64,000 nt of DNA from an uncultured Planctomycetales bacterium (GCA_903926465.1 CAIYJE010000020.1:29428-93427); one strand, 5' to 3'; counted from the first letter of the stretch, positions 45,804 through 56,172 are shown. Numbers and translations are program-made. Notes: generated by a model not told the origin, from the sequence alone.

Positions 45804-47630
45804 GTGAGCCGCTCTCCTGTCCGCCATCCCGCATGCTGGCCCATTCTGGGGGCGGCCCTGGTTGCACTCTGTCTGGGTGGGTGCGGTTCCGAATCTCGCA
45901 CCCCCGGCCCTTCGCTTGGCAGTTCCGCACTGGATGAGGACAGTGGGCTCAATGGAGCCCAGGTTCTTGATGAGGATGTGCGGGGTGAAGACAAGCGGGC
46001 CATTCTGGCGGGCGTGCTGCAGTTAATCGGCTCGGCGGCACTCAATCCAGGGGGGGCGAACTTCACCCTGGCCACGTCCAGCCTGAATGACTACTTCCTG
46101 GATACCGCAGCCGAAAAGCTCACGCTTCCCGAGCCGATGCGGGCCTACCTCAAGGAGAACGCCGGCCAGTTTCCCGGCGACCCCTCGCGGATTGTCCAGT
46201 CGAACCGGTTCGACGTGCGCTGGGACGCCATGTTCATTGAAGACTGCCTGCTGATGCGCGACATGTCGGCGGCCATTCTGGCACGCGGGGCGGAAGGGGC
46301 CAGCGACCTCGACCGGGCCAAGCGGTTGTTCGAATGGGTGGCCCGCCAGGTGCAGCTTGTGCCGCCAGGCTCGCTGGCCGATCCGGGCCTGACCCGGCCC
46401 GATGGCTCGCCGGCGCAGGTCCCCTCGCGGCCGAGCGACGTCTCGGTTCGCGGCATGGCCACCGAGATTGAAGGCGGCTGGGCCGAACGAAGCTGGCTGT
46501 TCCTGGCCCTGTGCCGTCAGGCCAAGCTAGACGCCGGCTACCTGGCGCTCATCTTGCCCCGCACCGTCCTGAGTGGCCGGTCCAGTGGACCGATCATCAA
46601 TGACGCCGGCTTGGCCCAGACCCTACGGCCCGAATCGTCGCTCGATATCTCGTTCGCCTGTGGCGTGGCCATCAACCAACAGATTTACCTGTTTGACGCC
46701 AAGCTCGGCACCCCCATCTTCGCGCCTGACGGCTCGGTGGCCACGCTCGCTCAGGCGACCGCCGATCCTTCGATTCTGGCGGCCCTGGACCTGCCAGGCC
46801 ACCCTTACCCGGTGAAAGCCTCGGGCCTGGCCTCGGGTAAGGTCCGGGTGCTGCTGGAAGCGCCTCACTGCTCACTTTCGCCCCGGATGAAGCTGCTGCA
46901 GGAAGAGTTGACCGGCGACCGCCGCATGGTTCTGTTCCGCGACCCTACCGAAGTGGCCGCCGTGTTCAGCCAGGCTATCGGCCCCCAGCTTGACGCCGTG
47001 CGGCTCTGGAATCTGCCGCTCCAGGTCGAATTCAGCCAGTTCAATGACCCCAGCTACAACCGGGCCGTCATCTACCCCCTGCGCTATTTTGACGCCAAGC
47101 TGCCCATGCTCAACGCCCGGCTCATGCAACTGCGTGGCGAACTCACCCAGTCGATCCAGGAGTACGTCAAGTTCCGGTTCAGCGAAGACACCATGATGGC
47201 TGATGGCAAAACCCCCATCCCCACCCAGGTCCAGACCGTGCTTGATGGCTACTCCACCTATTTCCTGGCCCTGGCCAAGCTCGAACAGGGGGAATCTACG
47301 GCCGACGAAGCCCGGTTCCTGTTCAGTGAAACCCTGAGGATCTTGCCAGAGCCTGGACCCAACCAGCCCATCCACTTCATGTTCCGCTGGGGCGCACAGG
47401 CAAACATTGCCCGCTTGCTAGCCGCCGCCGGCAAGCCAGACGAGGCCGTGCGGTTTGCCACCCTGCCCGACCCCACCGGCCAGGAAGCTGGCAACTACGT
47501 GTTCGCCCGCGACCTGCTCTGGAAGAACCCGTTCCCACCCCAAGCTCTGCTTCCCGTGCCGCCCGAGGCCCCCAAGCCCAAACCTTCCAGCGCCCCCCGG
47601 CGCACCCAGGCAACTCCACCCCAGGCCTGA
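45804..47630 (+). CDS. Lipoprotein with transglutaminase-like domain
   Basis: About 608 residues from GTG 45804; a lipobox LGGCG is seen near residue 30 after a hydrophobic stretch (PILGAALVALCLGGC). The middle has AKRLFEWVARQVQLVPPG and ERSWLFLALCRQAKLDAGYL, which resembles a transglutaminase-like fold with a possible catalytic Cys in LCRQ, though the His/Asp partners are not sure. The C-terminal third is helical with TPR-like segments and ends in a Pro/Lys-rich tail. Alternative TTG start at 45780. Lies upstream of, and in the same orientation as, the DUF1549/1553 gene; related planctomycete genes are common but uncharacterised. Confidence 0.7.
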   Translation: MSRSPVRHPACWPILGAALVALCLGGCGSESRTPGPSLGSSALDEDSGLNGAQVLDEDVRGEDKRAILAGVLQLIGSAALNPGGANFTLATSSLNDYFLDTAAEKLTLPEPMRAYLKENAGQFPGDPSRIVQSNRFDVRWDAMFIEDCLLMRDMSAAILARGAEGASDLDRAKRLFEWVARQVQLVPPGSLADPGLTRPDGSPAQVPSRPSDVSVRGMATEIEGGWAERSWLFLALCRQAKLDAGYLALILPRTVLSGRSSGPIINDAGLAQTLRPESSLDISFACGVAINQQIYLFDAKLGTPIFAPDGSVATLAQATADPSILAALDLPGHPYPVKASGLASGKVRVLLEAPHCSLSPRMKLLQEELTGDRRMVLFRDPTEVAAVFSQAIGPQLDAVRLWNLPLQVEFSQFNDPSYNRAVIYPLRYFDAKLPMLNARLMQLRGELTQSIQEYVKFRFSEDTMMADGKTPIPTQVQTVLDGYSTYFLALAKLEQGESTADEARFLFSETLRILPEPGPNQPIHFMFRWGAQANIARLLAAAGKPDEAVRFATLPDPTGQEAGNYVFARDLLWKNPFPPQALLPVPPEAPKPKPSSAPRRTQATPPQA

Positions 47631-47802
47631 CCCGGCCTGGACCGGCTCAGAAACCAGCCAGCCCGGCCCACCGCCGGGAGAATTCCCCCAAAGGCGGTGC
47701 CATGCGGGCGACGATCGGCTCATATTTAACACTTGTTGACGCGCGTCATCCGGCACACCGCACCTGGCCCAGGCACCCCTCACACGGAGGACCGCCACAG
47801 AA

Positions 47803-50472
47803 ATGGGCGCACTCTTTTGGCTTCTGTTGCTGACAGGGCTCCCGGTTCCAGATCAAGATCCGTCCACCGCCAGCTACCTGGATGCGGTCAAGCCGGTGCT
47901 GGCCAGGCGCTGTTATGCCTGCCACGGAGCCGCACGGCAGAAGGCCGGGCTGCGGCTCGATACCGCCCAGGCCATCCACTTGGGTGGTGATTCCGGGCCA
48001 GCCCTGGAACCCGGCGATGCCGGGGCAAGCTTGATTCTGGACCGGCTCAAGGAACCAGACCAGGCGCTCCGGATGCCTCCCGAAGGAGATCCGCTGACCG
48101 CCCACGAGATCGACGCCCTTCGGGTCTGGATCCAGGCTGGGGCGCCGGCTCCAACCAACGAAGCTCCGCAAGCCGACCCCCGCCGGCACTGGGCCTTCAC
48201 GCCGCCCGTGCGCCCTCTCGTACCAGAGGCGGCAGCCTCACCCACCACTGGCAACCCCATCGACGCCTTTCTGGCGGCCGAACGTACCAACCGCGGCCTG
48301 ACCGCGCTACCGGTGACCGACCGCTTGACCCTGATCCGCCGGGTCTCGCTGGACCTGACCGGCCTGGCCCCTACCCCCGAACAGGTGCAAGCGTTTCTGG
48401 CCGATCGTTCCGAAAACGCCTATGACCGGCTGGTGGATCGGTTGCTGGCCAGCCCGGCCTACGGAGAGCGGTGGGCTCGTCACTGGATGGACGTGTGGCG
48501 CTACAGTGATTGGTATGGCTATGGCGCCGAGATTCGCAACAGCCAGCCGCACCTCTGGCGCTGGCGAGACTGGATTGTCTCGTCTCTGAACGGCAACAGC
48601 GGCTACAACGCCATGGTTCAGGCCATGCTGGCAGGCGACGAACTGGCACCCGCAGACCCCGATACACTGGCGGCCACCGGCTTTTTGGGCCGCAACTGGT
48701 ACAAGTTCAACCGTAACGTCTGGCTCCAGGACACCGTGGAGCATACCTCCAAGGCGTTCCTCGGCCTCACCTTCAATTGCGCACGCTGTCATGATCATAA
48801 GTATGATCCGATTGCGCAAGAGGATTACTACCGGTTACGCGCCTTCTTTGAACCTTTTGAGTTGCGAACAGACCGCACCAGCACCCAGCCCGACATCACG
48901 CGTGACGGCATCTCGCACGCGTATGATGCTTACGCCGATCGACCCACCTTCGTCTTTGCACGCGGCGATGAGAAACAGCCGCTGGAAGACCGACCGCTAG
49001 CCCCGGCGGTTCCCGATCTGCTGGGCGGAACCTGCCAGATTACCCCGGTGCCACTGCCGCCCCTGGCCTTTTACACGGGTCTTCAGCCGCACATCCGGGC
49101 CCAGGCCCTGGCAACCGCCGAAAGCCGGGCCACGCAGGCCCAGACGCAGCTCGATCAGGCGATTGAACAGTTCACGGAAACGCAAGCCGACCAGCCGGCC
49201 GGCCCGGTGGCCGAGGCCCGCCGCGCCTTGGCGGTAGCCAGCCTGACGGCTGCCAGGGCCGAACGGACGGCACTCAGGGCCCGAATGGGAGCCGATGACG
49301 CCCGGTTTGCAGCGCCGGCAGATTCCAGAGCCCGTGAGATCTCTGCCTATCTGGCAAGCCAGAAAGAACGGCAGGCCGCGGCCCTGCGTGCCGAGGCCGA
49401 TCTGCTGGAACTGGAGGCCGCGCTCTCGGGTGCCCGGCCCCTGCCCGCCGAACCCACCCTGGCCGCCGACAAGCTCAGGGAACGCCTGGAGCCGGCCCGC
49501 AAGAAGCGCGACGACGCCCGCACCGCGCTGGCCAAGGCCTCACCATCGTACACGCCGCTGGCCCCGGTGTATCCGGAAACCAGCACCGGCCGCCGGCTGG
49601 CGTTGGCCCGCTGGATCACCGCGCGAGAAAACCCCACCGCCGCTCGGGTGGCCGTGAACCATGTCTGGATGCGCCACTTTGGTGCTCCCCTGGTGGCCAC
49701 CATGTTTGACTTTGGTAACAGCGGCAGGCCACCCACCCACCCCGCCCTGCTGGACTGGCTGGCGGTTGAGTTCATGGAACAGGGCTGGAGCCTCAAGCAC
49801 CTGCACCGCCTGATCGTGACCAGCCAGGCGTACCAAATGCAGTCGTCGCCACCTCCCAGTCACCCCAATCTGGCGATCGACCCCGCCAACACGGCACTCT
49901 GGCACATGAACCCCAGGCGTATGGAGGCCGAGCTGGTCCGGGATAACCTGCTCGCCCTGACCGGCGACCTGGACCCAACCCTGGGCGGCCCGGAACTGGA
50001 CCACCAGTTGGCCCTGAGCACCCACCGCCGCAGCCTGTATTACCGGCACGCCCCTGAAAAGCAGGCCGAGTTCCTGAAACTGTTCGATACCGCCAGCACC
50101 ACCGCCTGTTACCGGCGTGATGTCAGCGTGATGCCCCAGCAAGCCCTGGCCCTGGCCAACAGCCCCCTGGCGCTGGCCACCGCACGCCGGCTGGCCAGCC
50201 AGATCTCCACCCTTGTGCATCACGATGACACGGCGTTTGTGGCCACCGCTTTCACGCGGGTGCTGGGCCGGCCAATCCAAAGCGAGGAAGCTGCGGCCTG
50301 CGCAACGTTTCTGGACCGGCAAACCGCCCTGCTCTCAAACCCAGGACAGCTCACGGCCGTGGTTGAGGGACCGCCTTGCCCCGTGCCGCCCGCGGTTAAC
50401 CCGCACCAGCGGGCCCTTGAAAACCTGGTACTTGTGCTCATCAACCATCATGATTTTATCAATATCCGTTGA
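47803..50472 (+). CDS. Cytochrome c-like (PSD1) DUF1549/DUF1553 protein
   Basis: 889 residues. A hydrophobic start precedes a planctomycete-type cytochrome c domain with RRCYACHGAARQKAGLRLD, a haem C-x-x-C-H motif (about 36-41). DUF1549 follows (about 150-360: RLTLIRRVSLDLTGLAPTPE, LLASPAYGERWARHWMDVWR, FNCARCHDHKYDPIAQEDYY with a second Cys pair). DUF1553 is at the C-terminus (about 600-870: GRRLALARWITARENPTAAR, AVNHVWMRHFGAPLV, VMPQQALALANSP). A coiled-coil-like Ala-rich stretch lies between. These proteins are common in planctomycetes, usually followed by DUF1501, with proposed roles in extracellular redox or polymer degradation. Confidence 0.95.
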   Translation: MGALFWLLLLTGLPVPDQDPSTASYLDAVKPVLARRCYACHGAARQKAGLRLDTAQAIHLGGDSGPALEPGDAGASLILDRLKEPDQALRMPPEGDPLTAHEIDALRVWIQAGAPAPTNEAPQADPRRHWAFTPPVRPLVPEAAASPTTGNPIDAFLAAERTNRGLTALPVTDRLTLIRRVSLDLTGLAPTPEQVQAFLADRSENAYDRLVDRLLASPAYGERWARHWMDVWRYSDWYGYGAEIRNSQPHLWRWRDWIVSSLNGNSGYNAMVQAMLAGDELAPADPDTLAATGFLGRNWYKFNRNVWLQDTVEHTSKAFLGLTFNCARCHDHKYDPIAQEDYYRLRAFFEPFELRTDRTSTQPDITRDGISHAYDAYADRPTFVFARGDEKQPLEDRPLAPAVPDLLGGTCQITPVPLPPLAFYTGLQPHIRAQALATAESRATQAQTQLDQAIEQFTETQADQPAGPVAEARRALAVASLTAARAERTALRARMGADDARFAAPADSRAREISAYLASQKERQAAALRAEADLLELEAALSGARPLPAEPTLAADKLRERLEPARKKRDDARTALAKASPSYTPLAPVYPETSTGRRLALARWITARENPTAARVAVNHVWMRHFGAPLVATMFDFGNSGRPPTHPALLDWLAVEFMEQGWSLKHLHRLIVTSQAYQMQSSPPPSHPNLAIDPANTALWHMNPRRMEAELVRDNLLALTGDLDPTLGGPELDHQLALSTHRRSLYYRHAPEKQAEFLKLFDTASTTACYRRDVSVMPQQALALANSPLALATARRLASQISTLVHHDDTAFVATAFTRVLGRPIQSEEAAACATFLDRQTALLSNPGQLTAVVEGPPCPVPPAVNPHQRALENLVLVLINHHDFINIR

Positions 50473-50517
50473 TAATCTTGAGAGACCAAGACGGTTTCCG
50501 TCTGGAAGATCCACACC

Positions 50518-52011
50518 ATGAGCCACCGCTTCTCCCAGCCTGACCCCAGTTGCCATCGCCTGCCACGCCGGTCGTTTCTGGCAGACCTTGGCATGGGGTT
50601 CACCGGCCTGGCCCTGGGGGCCATGCTCCAGCAAGATTCGCGGGTTCGGGCCCAGGAGCCAGACCTCTGGATCCCGCCCGACGGCCGGCCCCACTTCGCC
50701 CCCCGGGTCAAGAACGTGATCTGGCTGTTCATGGTGGGCGGCGTGAGCCACATGGAAGGGTTCGACCCCAAGCCCGCGCTCAATACCTACGCCGGCAAGT
50801 CGATTGAAGAAACCCCACACAAGGCCACGCTGGATTCCCCCTTCCTCAAGAAGAATCTGCGTGAATTTGTGGCCGGAAATCATAAGGTTCGGTCCAAGCT
50901 CTACCCGATGCAGGTGGGGTACCGGCCCCGCGGCCAGAGCGGAATCGAGGTCTCAGACTGGTGGCCACACGTGGGCGACTGCGTGGATGATCTGGCGGTG
51001 GTGCGGTCCATGTGGACCACCGATAACGATCACGGCGCCCAGCTTCAGTTCCACACCGGCCGCCATGCCCTGGAGGGACCGTTCCCGACCATCGGCTCCT
51101 GGGTTCATTACGGGCTCGGTTCCCTGAACGATAACCTGCCCAGCTTTGTGGTGCTGGGCACGCCGCTGGCCGATTGCTGCGGCGGCATGGGCGGGCATGG
51201 CTCCAGCTACCTGGGCCCAGAGCATGAAGGGGTACGCCTGACGATTGACCCCAAAGCCCCCCTGCCGTTCGCCCAGCCGCCCCATGATACGTTTCGTGAG
51301 GAACAAACGGCCGAACTGGAGCTGATTGGCCGGCTCAATCGCATGGCCAGCGTGCAGTACCCAGAAGACGGTGCGTTGCGTGCGCGGATCAAGGCGTACG
51401 AACTGGCCGCGCGGATGCAGGTGTCGGTCCCCGAAGTGGTCCGGTTCGATACCGAGGCTACCGGCACCCGGACCCTCTACGGCTTGGATGACGACACCAC
51501 CCGGCCCTTTGGAGAACTCTGCCTTTCGGCCCGCCGCATGGTGGAACGGGGCGTCCGCTTCGTACAGGTTTACCACGGTTCCAACGGCGGCGCGGGGGCC
51601 TGGGACGCGCACAGCGGGCTCAAGGCTGGGCACTCCGCCCTTTGCCAGCAAGTGGACCGGCCGATTGCCGGCCTGCTCAAAGACCTCAAACGCCGGGGGC
51701 TACTGGACGAAACTCTGGTGGTTTGGGCCTCCGAGTTCGGCCGCACCCCAGGCGCAGAGAATAGCGACGGCCGCGACCACCACCCCTACGGCTTCAGCGT
51801 TTGGCTGGCGGGCGGCGGGATCAAGGGGGGAACGGTCCATGGTGCCACTGACGAACTGGGCTTCCACGCCACCGAGCACCGCCACTACGTGACCGATATC
51901 CACGCCACGGTGCTCCACCAGCTTGGGCTCGACCCCCGGAAACTCGAAATTCCCGGACAGAAACGGCTCGAGATTGACCTCGGCCGCCCCATCCGGGAAA
52001 TTCTGGCCTGA
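50518..52011 (+). CDS. DUF1501 protein with twin-arginine-type leader
   Basis: 497 residues. The leader has RRSFLADLGMGFTGLALGAM, a Tat-type signal. The body has FMVGGVSHMEGFDPKPALN, ADCCGGMGGHGSSYLG, ARRMVERGVRFVQVYHG and VVWASEFGRTPGAENSDGRD, all typical of DUF1501, which is related to the alkaline phosphatase/sulfatase superfamily and typically secreted. It begins 45 bases after the DUF1549/1553 gene, forming the usual pair. Converges on the first porin gene. Confidence 0.95.
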   Translation: MSHRFSQPDPSCHRLPRRSFLADLGMGFTGLALGAMLQQDSRVRAQEPDLWIPPDGRPHFAPRVKNVIWLFMVGGVSHMEGFDPKPALNTYAGKSIEETPHKATLDSPFLKKNLREFVAGNHKVRSKLYPMQVGYRPRGQSGIEVSDWWPHVGDCVDDLAVVRSMWTTDNDHGAQLQFHTGRHALEGPFPTIGSWVHYGLGSLNDNLPSFVVLGTPLADCCGGMGGHGSSYLGPEHEGVRLTIDPKAPLPFAQPPHDTFREEQTAELELIGRLNRMASVQYPEDGALRARIKAYELAARMQVSVPEVVRFDTEATGTRTLYGLDDDTTRPFGELCLSARRMVERGVRFVQVYHGSNGGAGAWDAHSGLKAGHSALCQQVDRPIAGLLKDLKRRGLLDETLVVWASEFGRTPGAENSDGRDHHPYGFSVWLAGGGIKGGTVHGATDELGFHATEHRHYVTDIHATVLHQLGLDPRKLEIPGQKRLEIDLGRPIREILA

Positions 52012-52124
52012 TGCGGGGATCTGGCGGAGATCACCCAGCTTGGCTGGTTCTGGAGTTGAAGCTCAACACAATCGCTGGAAGGCGGGGCGGATCTGGCGAC
52101 CAGCCCCACCGATCCCTCCTTGAC

Positions 52125-53927
52125 TCAGAAGTAAAGCTGGAACCGGAGCCAGAACATGTCGCTATTGATCTGTTTGGCGTTGGTGACGGTGTTGTAAACC
52201 ACCGGGTTATCAAACTCCGAGTGCTGCCAGAACATGTACACCTTCAGGTACGGGTTCCAGTACCAGTTGAAGCCCACATCGGTGGCATAAGCGGAGTTAG
52301 CCCACTTGGATTGATCGACCAGGTTGTTGGTAAAAACTTCCTTGCCCAGCGAAAGGGTGCTGTAACGCCCAACCATTTCCCAGGCACCCAGACCAAACTT
52401 GCCGGGCTTCAAGCTGAAGTTATGCTTGGGCCGGACCTGGGTGCGGCGTTCCACCTCTTCACCGGTGAGGAAGTAACCCGCCTCCGCGTAATAGCTGTTG
52501 ATCGGCACATGCGTATTGTTGGTCTTGTTCACGTAGCCATAGGTCGTGAAGCCGCCGGCCCACTCACCAATGAACGAGAACTGTTTATAAAAGTAGGCGG
52601 CGTGCAACGAGCCCAGGCTCCGCCAACCCTGTTCATAGACCGTGGGGTTGAACACCAGCCAGTTGGGAGACACCGTATCCAGCAACACATTGGTTCCCTG
52701 GCTCACCGAGGTCTTGAACCCGCGCGGCACCACAGGGTTATCCTGGCTGCCCGCATCAACCGAGCTACCGATGTTCAAGTTCTTGAGCCAGGGGACGTCT
52801 CCCTTCAGAAATGGCTTGAAGTTGAGGTAGGCAATCACGTCCTTACTATTGTTGTAATCAACCGACTGATTGCGAGGCCCGTCAAAAATACCAACGGCAT
52901 AGTCCATTCGCTTATCGAAAATGCTACCCCAGATCTGAGCTCCCACCATGCGGTTGAAGCCATAGTTGATCCCGAACAGCGACCGTTCAGGCGTGAGCAT
53001 GTCCACGTTCGAGATGGCATAATACTCATAGAGGTAGGGCACTTTGAAACGCCCCGCCTTGATCATGAACTGATCACTGCCACCGGCCTTGAAGTTCAGG
53101 AAGGCGTTGAGCACGTTGATGGTGCCGTAAGAGGCCTCAATCGAGGCATCAAACTCCAGGTTCTTGGTCATCCGCCCGTTCATGATGATACGTTCACGCG
53201 GAATATCAAAATTACTGGCGCCGGGGTTCATGGCGCCCTGCTGATAGATCCGGGTTTCGACCTGGGTCTGGTTGTGGAACTGAAGCTGGTATTCCCCATC
53301 TTCAGACTCAAGCATCACGCCCGGGCCAATCTTGACCTTGCCGTCCTTCCAGGAACTCTTATCGCCCGGGACCGGATTCTCAATGCTATCCACGCCCCCT
53401 TCCAGAGACCGGTCCATCCCCGGCGGTTGCGAAGGCGGTGGGGCCGCCCCCAGGGCCGGAGCCTGCGGGAAGTAGTCGGCCGGGGCAGCGGCCGGTGGCA
53501 GCGAGGGATCTGGCGGAACTGGAACGGGGTTCTCAATGCTATCCACGCCCCCTTCCAGAGACCGGTCCAGCGGGGCACCGGGTTGCTGGGCTCCGCCCAC
53601 CTGAGAGGCCAACGCCTCATTTTGGCGAGCCAGCTCGCGGACCATGTTCAGCAACTGCTGGTTGGTCTCTTCCAGTTGCTCCAGCCGGGCCTCAACCGTT
53701 TCCGCCTTCACAGGCTTGGCCTTGGGATCCGCTTTGGGCTTGGCCTTGGGGTCTACCTTGGGTTTGGGCTTGGGCAAGGATTCCGGCGTGACGGCCGGGG
53801 CCGTTCCCGCAGGAACAGGCGTGATCTGTGCGTCAGCCGTGGCAAACGCCACCGACACCGGTATCAGGCAGCCCGCAAGTGGCGCCAGAATCCTTGAGGT
53901 CTTCCTGCCCGGTCCGGTTGTTCGCAT
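52125..53927 (-). CDS. OprO/OprP-like outer-membrane porin, first copy
   Basis: About 600 residues from ATG 53927. A signal peptide is followed by a Pro/Lys-rich linker (KPKPKVDPKAKPKADPKAKP), a coiled coil (VEARLEQLEETNQQLLNMV), two copies of the module DRSLEGGVDSIENPV, and a beta-barrel of the phosphate-selective porin family: WKDGKVKIGPGVMLES, YQLQFHNQTQVETR, then alternating strands to a C-terminal aromatic end (FWLRFQLYF). The barrel probably passes anions or other small solutes through the outer membrane; the coiled coil may form trimers or hold the peptidoglycan. A close paralog lies immediately upstream. Confidence 0.92.
   Translation of the reverse strand: MRTTGPGRKTSRILAPLAGCLIPVSVAFATADAQITPVPAGTAPAVTPESLPKPKPKVDPKAKPKADPKAKPVKAETVEARLEQLEETNQQLLNMVRELARQNEALASQVGGAQQPGAPLDRSLEGGVDSIENPVPVPPDPSLPPAAAPADYFPQAPALGAAPPPSQPPGMDRSLEGGVDSIENPVPGDKSSWKDGKVKIGPGVMLESEDGEYQLQFHNQTQVETRIYQQGAMNPGASNFDIPRERIIMNGRMTKNLEFDASIEASYGTINVLNAFLNFKAGGSDQFMIKAGRFKVPYLYEYYAISNVDMLTPERSLFGINYGFNRMVGAQIWGSIFDKRMDYAVGIFDGPRNQSVDYNNSKDVIAYLNFKPFLKGDVPWLKNLNIGSSVDAGSQDNPVVPRGFKTSVSQGTNVLLDTVSPNWLVFNPTVYEQGWRSLGSLHAAYFYKQFSFIGEWAGGFTTYGYVNKTNNTHVPINSYYAEAGYFLTGEEVERRTQVRPKHNFSLKPGKFGLGAWEMVGRYSTLSLGKEVFTNNLVDQSKWANSAYATDVGFNWYWNPYLKVYMFWQHSEFDNPVVYNTVTNAKQINSDMFWLRFQLYF
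53374..53416 (-). repeat. Repeated porin module, copy 1
   Basis: About 43 bases encoding DRSLEGGVDSIENPV, one of four near-identical copies (two in each of the two neighbouring porin genes), conserved also at the DNA level. Confidence 0.8.
53528..53569 (-). repeat. Repeated porin module, copy 2
   Basis: Second copy inside the first porin gene; encodes the same DRSLEGGVDSIENPV stretch and differs from copy 1 by only a few bases. Confidence 0.8.
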
Positions 53928-54107
53928 CCTGAAATCCCCACGCACTTGAATAAAGAGAAATGTTCCGTATTCTCGCAAGCTTCAATCGACATCAAAGCCC
54001 GTGAAACCGTAACGATCTTGCAGCCTTTGCCGCCCGAAATGGCGCCCTTGAGGAAAACCGACGGAGGTCGGCTTAATAAAGCGTCACGCGATGCCGGCAG
54101 CTCTCCA

Positions 54108-55922
54108 TCAGAAGTAAAGCTGGAATCGCATCCAGAACAGGTCGCTGTTGATCTGGCGGGCATGGGTCTGCGCGTTATAGGTGGCAGGTTGGTTGAACTC
54201 GGCGTGCTGCCAGAACAGGTACACCTTGGTGTAGGGGTTCCAGTACCAGTTGAAGCCCACGTCGGTGGTCGCGGCCCCGTTCGCCCACTTGCTGGAGTCT
54301 GCCAGGTTATTGGTGAACACCTCGTTACCGAGATTCAGGGTGCTATAGCGACCGACCAGCTCCCAGGCACCCAGGCCAAACTTCCCTTCTTTGAGACTGA
54401 AGTTGTGCTTGGGCCGCACCTGGGTACGCCGTTCGACCTCCTCGCCGGTGAGGAAGTAGCCGGCCGACACGTAGTAGCCGCTGACTGGCACCTTGAAGTT
54501 GGTGGTTTGCTTCTGGAATCCATAATGTTCGGAGCCGCCGGACCACTCGGTGATCACCGATAACTGCTTGTAGAAGTAGGCCAGGTGCAGGTCGCCCAGG
54601 TTTCGCCAGCCGCGCTCATAGACGCCTGGTTTGAAGTTAAACCAACTGGGTGCCACGTTATCCAATAACAGGTTATTGCCCTGATTCGCCGAGGTCTTCA
54701 GGCCAATCGGTAAGATCGGGTTATCCTGGCTGCCGGCATCTACCGACAGACCGAGGTTCAAATTTTTGAGCCAGGCCAGCCCTTCGGACTTGAGAAAGGG
54801 GCGAAAATTCAAGTATGCCGCCACATCCTTGCTGTTATTGTAATCGACATACTGGTTTCGGGGGCCATCAAAGATCCCCACGGCATAATCGACCCGCTTG
54901 TCGAGCACGCTACCCCAGATCATGGCCCCTGGCGAGCGATTGAGCGCAAAATTCATGGCAAAGAGCGAGCGTTCCGGGGTCATGAAATCTACGTTCGCCA
55001 TGGCGTACCATTCATACATGTAGGGCATCTTCATGCGCCCGGCCTTGATCATGAACTGGTCACTGCCACCGGCCTTGAAATTCAGCCACGCGTTGAGCAG
55101 GTTGATATTGCCGTAGCCAGCCTCAATCGAGGCATCAAACTCCAGGTTCTTGGTCATCCGCCCGTTGACGATCAACCGCTGGCGGGGCACATCGAAATTG
55201 CTGGCCGCCGGCTGCATCCCGCCTTGCTGGTAAATGCGGGCCTCGACCTGGGTCTCATTATGGAACTGGAGCTGATACTCGCCGTCCTTGGACTCCAGCA
55301 TGAAGCCAGGGCCAATCTTGATGCGCCCGTCTTTCCAGGAACTCTTGTCACCGGGTACCGGATTCTCAATGCTATCCACGCCCCCTTCCAGCGACCGGTC
55401 CAGACCTGGTGACATGGAGTCCCGAGCAGGCGCGGGCGCAGCGGTGGCCGCCGGCATCGTGGGTGATGGTGCGAGAAGATCGGCGGGCCCGACTGATTCA
55501 GAAGGCTCAGGCGAATCCGGCACGGGGTTCTCGATGCTATCTACGCCCCCTTCCAGAGACCGGTCCAGTGGCGCACCGGGTTGCTGGGTGCCACCTATCC
55601 GAGACTTGAGCGCCTCGTTCCGGACCGCCAGGTTCCGCAAGACTCCAAGCAGTTCCTGGTTCGCGGCTTCCAGCTCTTCCAGCCGCTCATCCACGCTCTT
55701 CACCCGGGCCGGTTTGGTCTGGGGGTCACGGGTTGGCTTCGAGCCGACCGGCTTTACCGTTGGCGAATTCACAGCAGGCTGCAACGGTACTTGACCTGGG
55801 GCGGTAGCCGCACCGGCTTTCGTCTCGCCACCCTCAGCCGCCAGAACCAGGCCGGGCAAGAGCAACGCGAACATGCACGCACAACAACAGGCAAGCACCC
55901 GAAGCCGTCTGTGTCCAACCAT
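54108..55922 (-). CDS. OprO/OprP-like outer-membrane porin, second copy
   Basis: About 604 residues from ATG 55922, preceded by AAGGAT. Signal peptide (LRVLACCCACMFALLLPGL), coiled coil (VDERLEELEAANQELLGVL), two DRSLEGGVDSIENPV modules and a barrel closely similar to the neighbouring porin, ending FWMRFQLYF. The two are tandem duplicates, the linkers between modules differing most. Same orientation; each probably has its own promoter, as 180 bases separate them. Confidence 0.92.
   Translation of the reverse strand: MVGHRRLRVLACCCACMFALLLPGLVLAAEGGETKAGAATAPGQVPLQPAVNSPTVKPVGSKPTRDPQTKPARVKSVDERLEELEAANQELLGVLRNLAVRNEALKSRIGGTQQPGAPLDRSLEGGVDSIENPVPDSPEPSESVGPADLLAPSPTMPAATAAPAPARDSMSPGLDRSLEGGVDSIENPVPGDKSSWKDGRIKIGPGFMLESKDGEYQLQFHNETQVEARIYQQGGMQPAASNFDVPRQRLIVNGRMTKNLEFDASIEAGYGNINLLNAWLNFKAGGSDQFMIKAGRMKMPYMYEWYAMANVDFMTPERSLFAMNFALNRSPGAMIWGSVLDKRVDYAVGIFDGPRNQYVDYNNSKDVAAYLNFRPFLKSEGLAWLKNLNLGLSVDAGSQDNPILPIGLKTSANQGNNLLLDNVAPSWFNFKPGVYERGWRNLGDLHLAYFYKQLSVITEWSGGSEHYGFQKQTTNFKVPVSGYYVSAGYFLTGEEVERRTQVRPKHNFSLKEGKFGLGAWELVGRYSTLNLGNEVFTNNLADSSKWANGAATTDVGFNWYWNPYTKVYLFWQHAEFNQPATYNAQTHARQINSDLFWMRFQLYF
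55359..55402 (-). repeat. Repeated porin module, copy 3
   Basis: Module encoding DRSLEGGVDSIENPV in the second porin gene, just before the barrel. Confidence 0.8.
55526..55567 (-). repeat. Repeated porin module, copy 4
   Basis: Module encoding DRSLEGGVDSIENPV in the second porin gene, after the coiled coil. Confidence 0.8.
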
Positions 55923-56172
55923 CGAGAGATCCTTACGTCGTCCCGCAGCCTGATCGATCTGCGCATTGAATCCAGGATATTCCACGTTATCGACTTTGCT
56001 GATTGTTTTGCGTGAATCAAATATGCTGCCAAGCCGACCAATTTATCACTTTTTTCAGCCATACTAACCACGAAATATCACGGCCTGGAAATATCAAGGC
56101 TTACAAAGGCCAAAGAATAAGACTGGGCGATTCCACCTGAATCCAAGAATCTCAGAAAACGTATGGACTTGA

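Noticed and set aside
52011..53897. 628-codon frame on the plus strand
   Set aside because: Antisense to the first porin, whose signal, coiled coil and barrel strands are clear.
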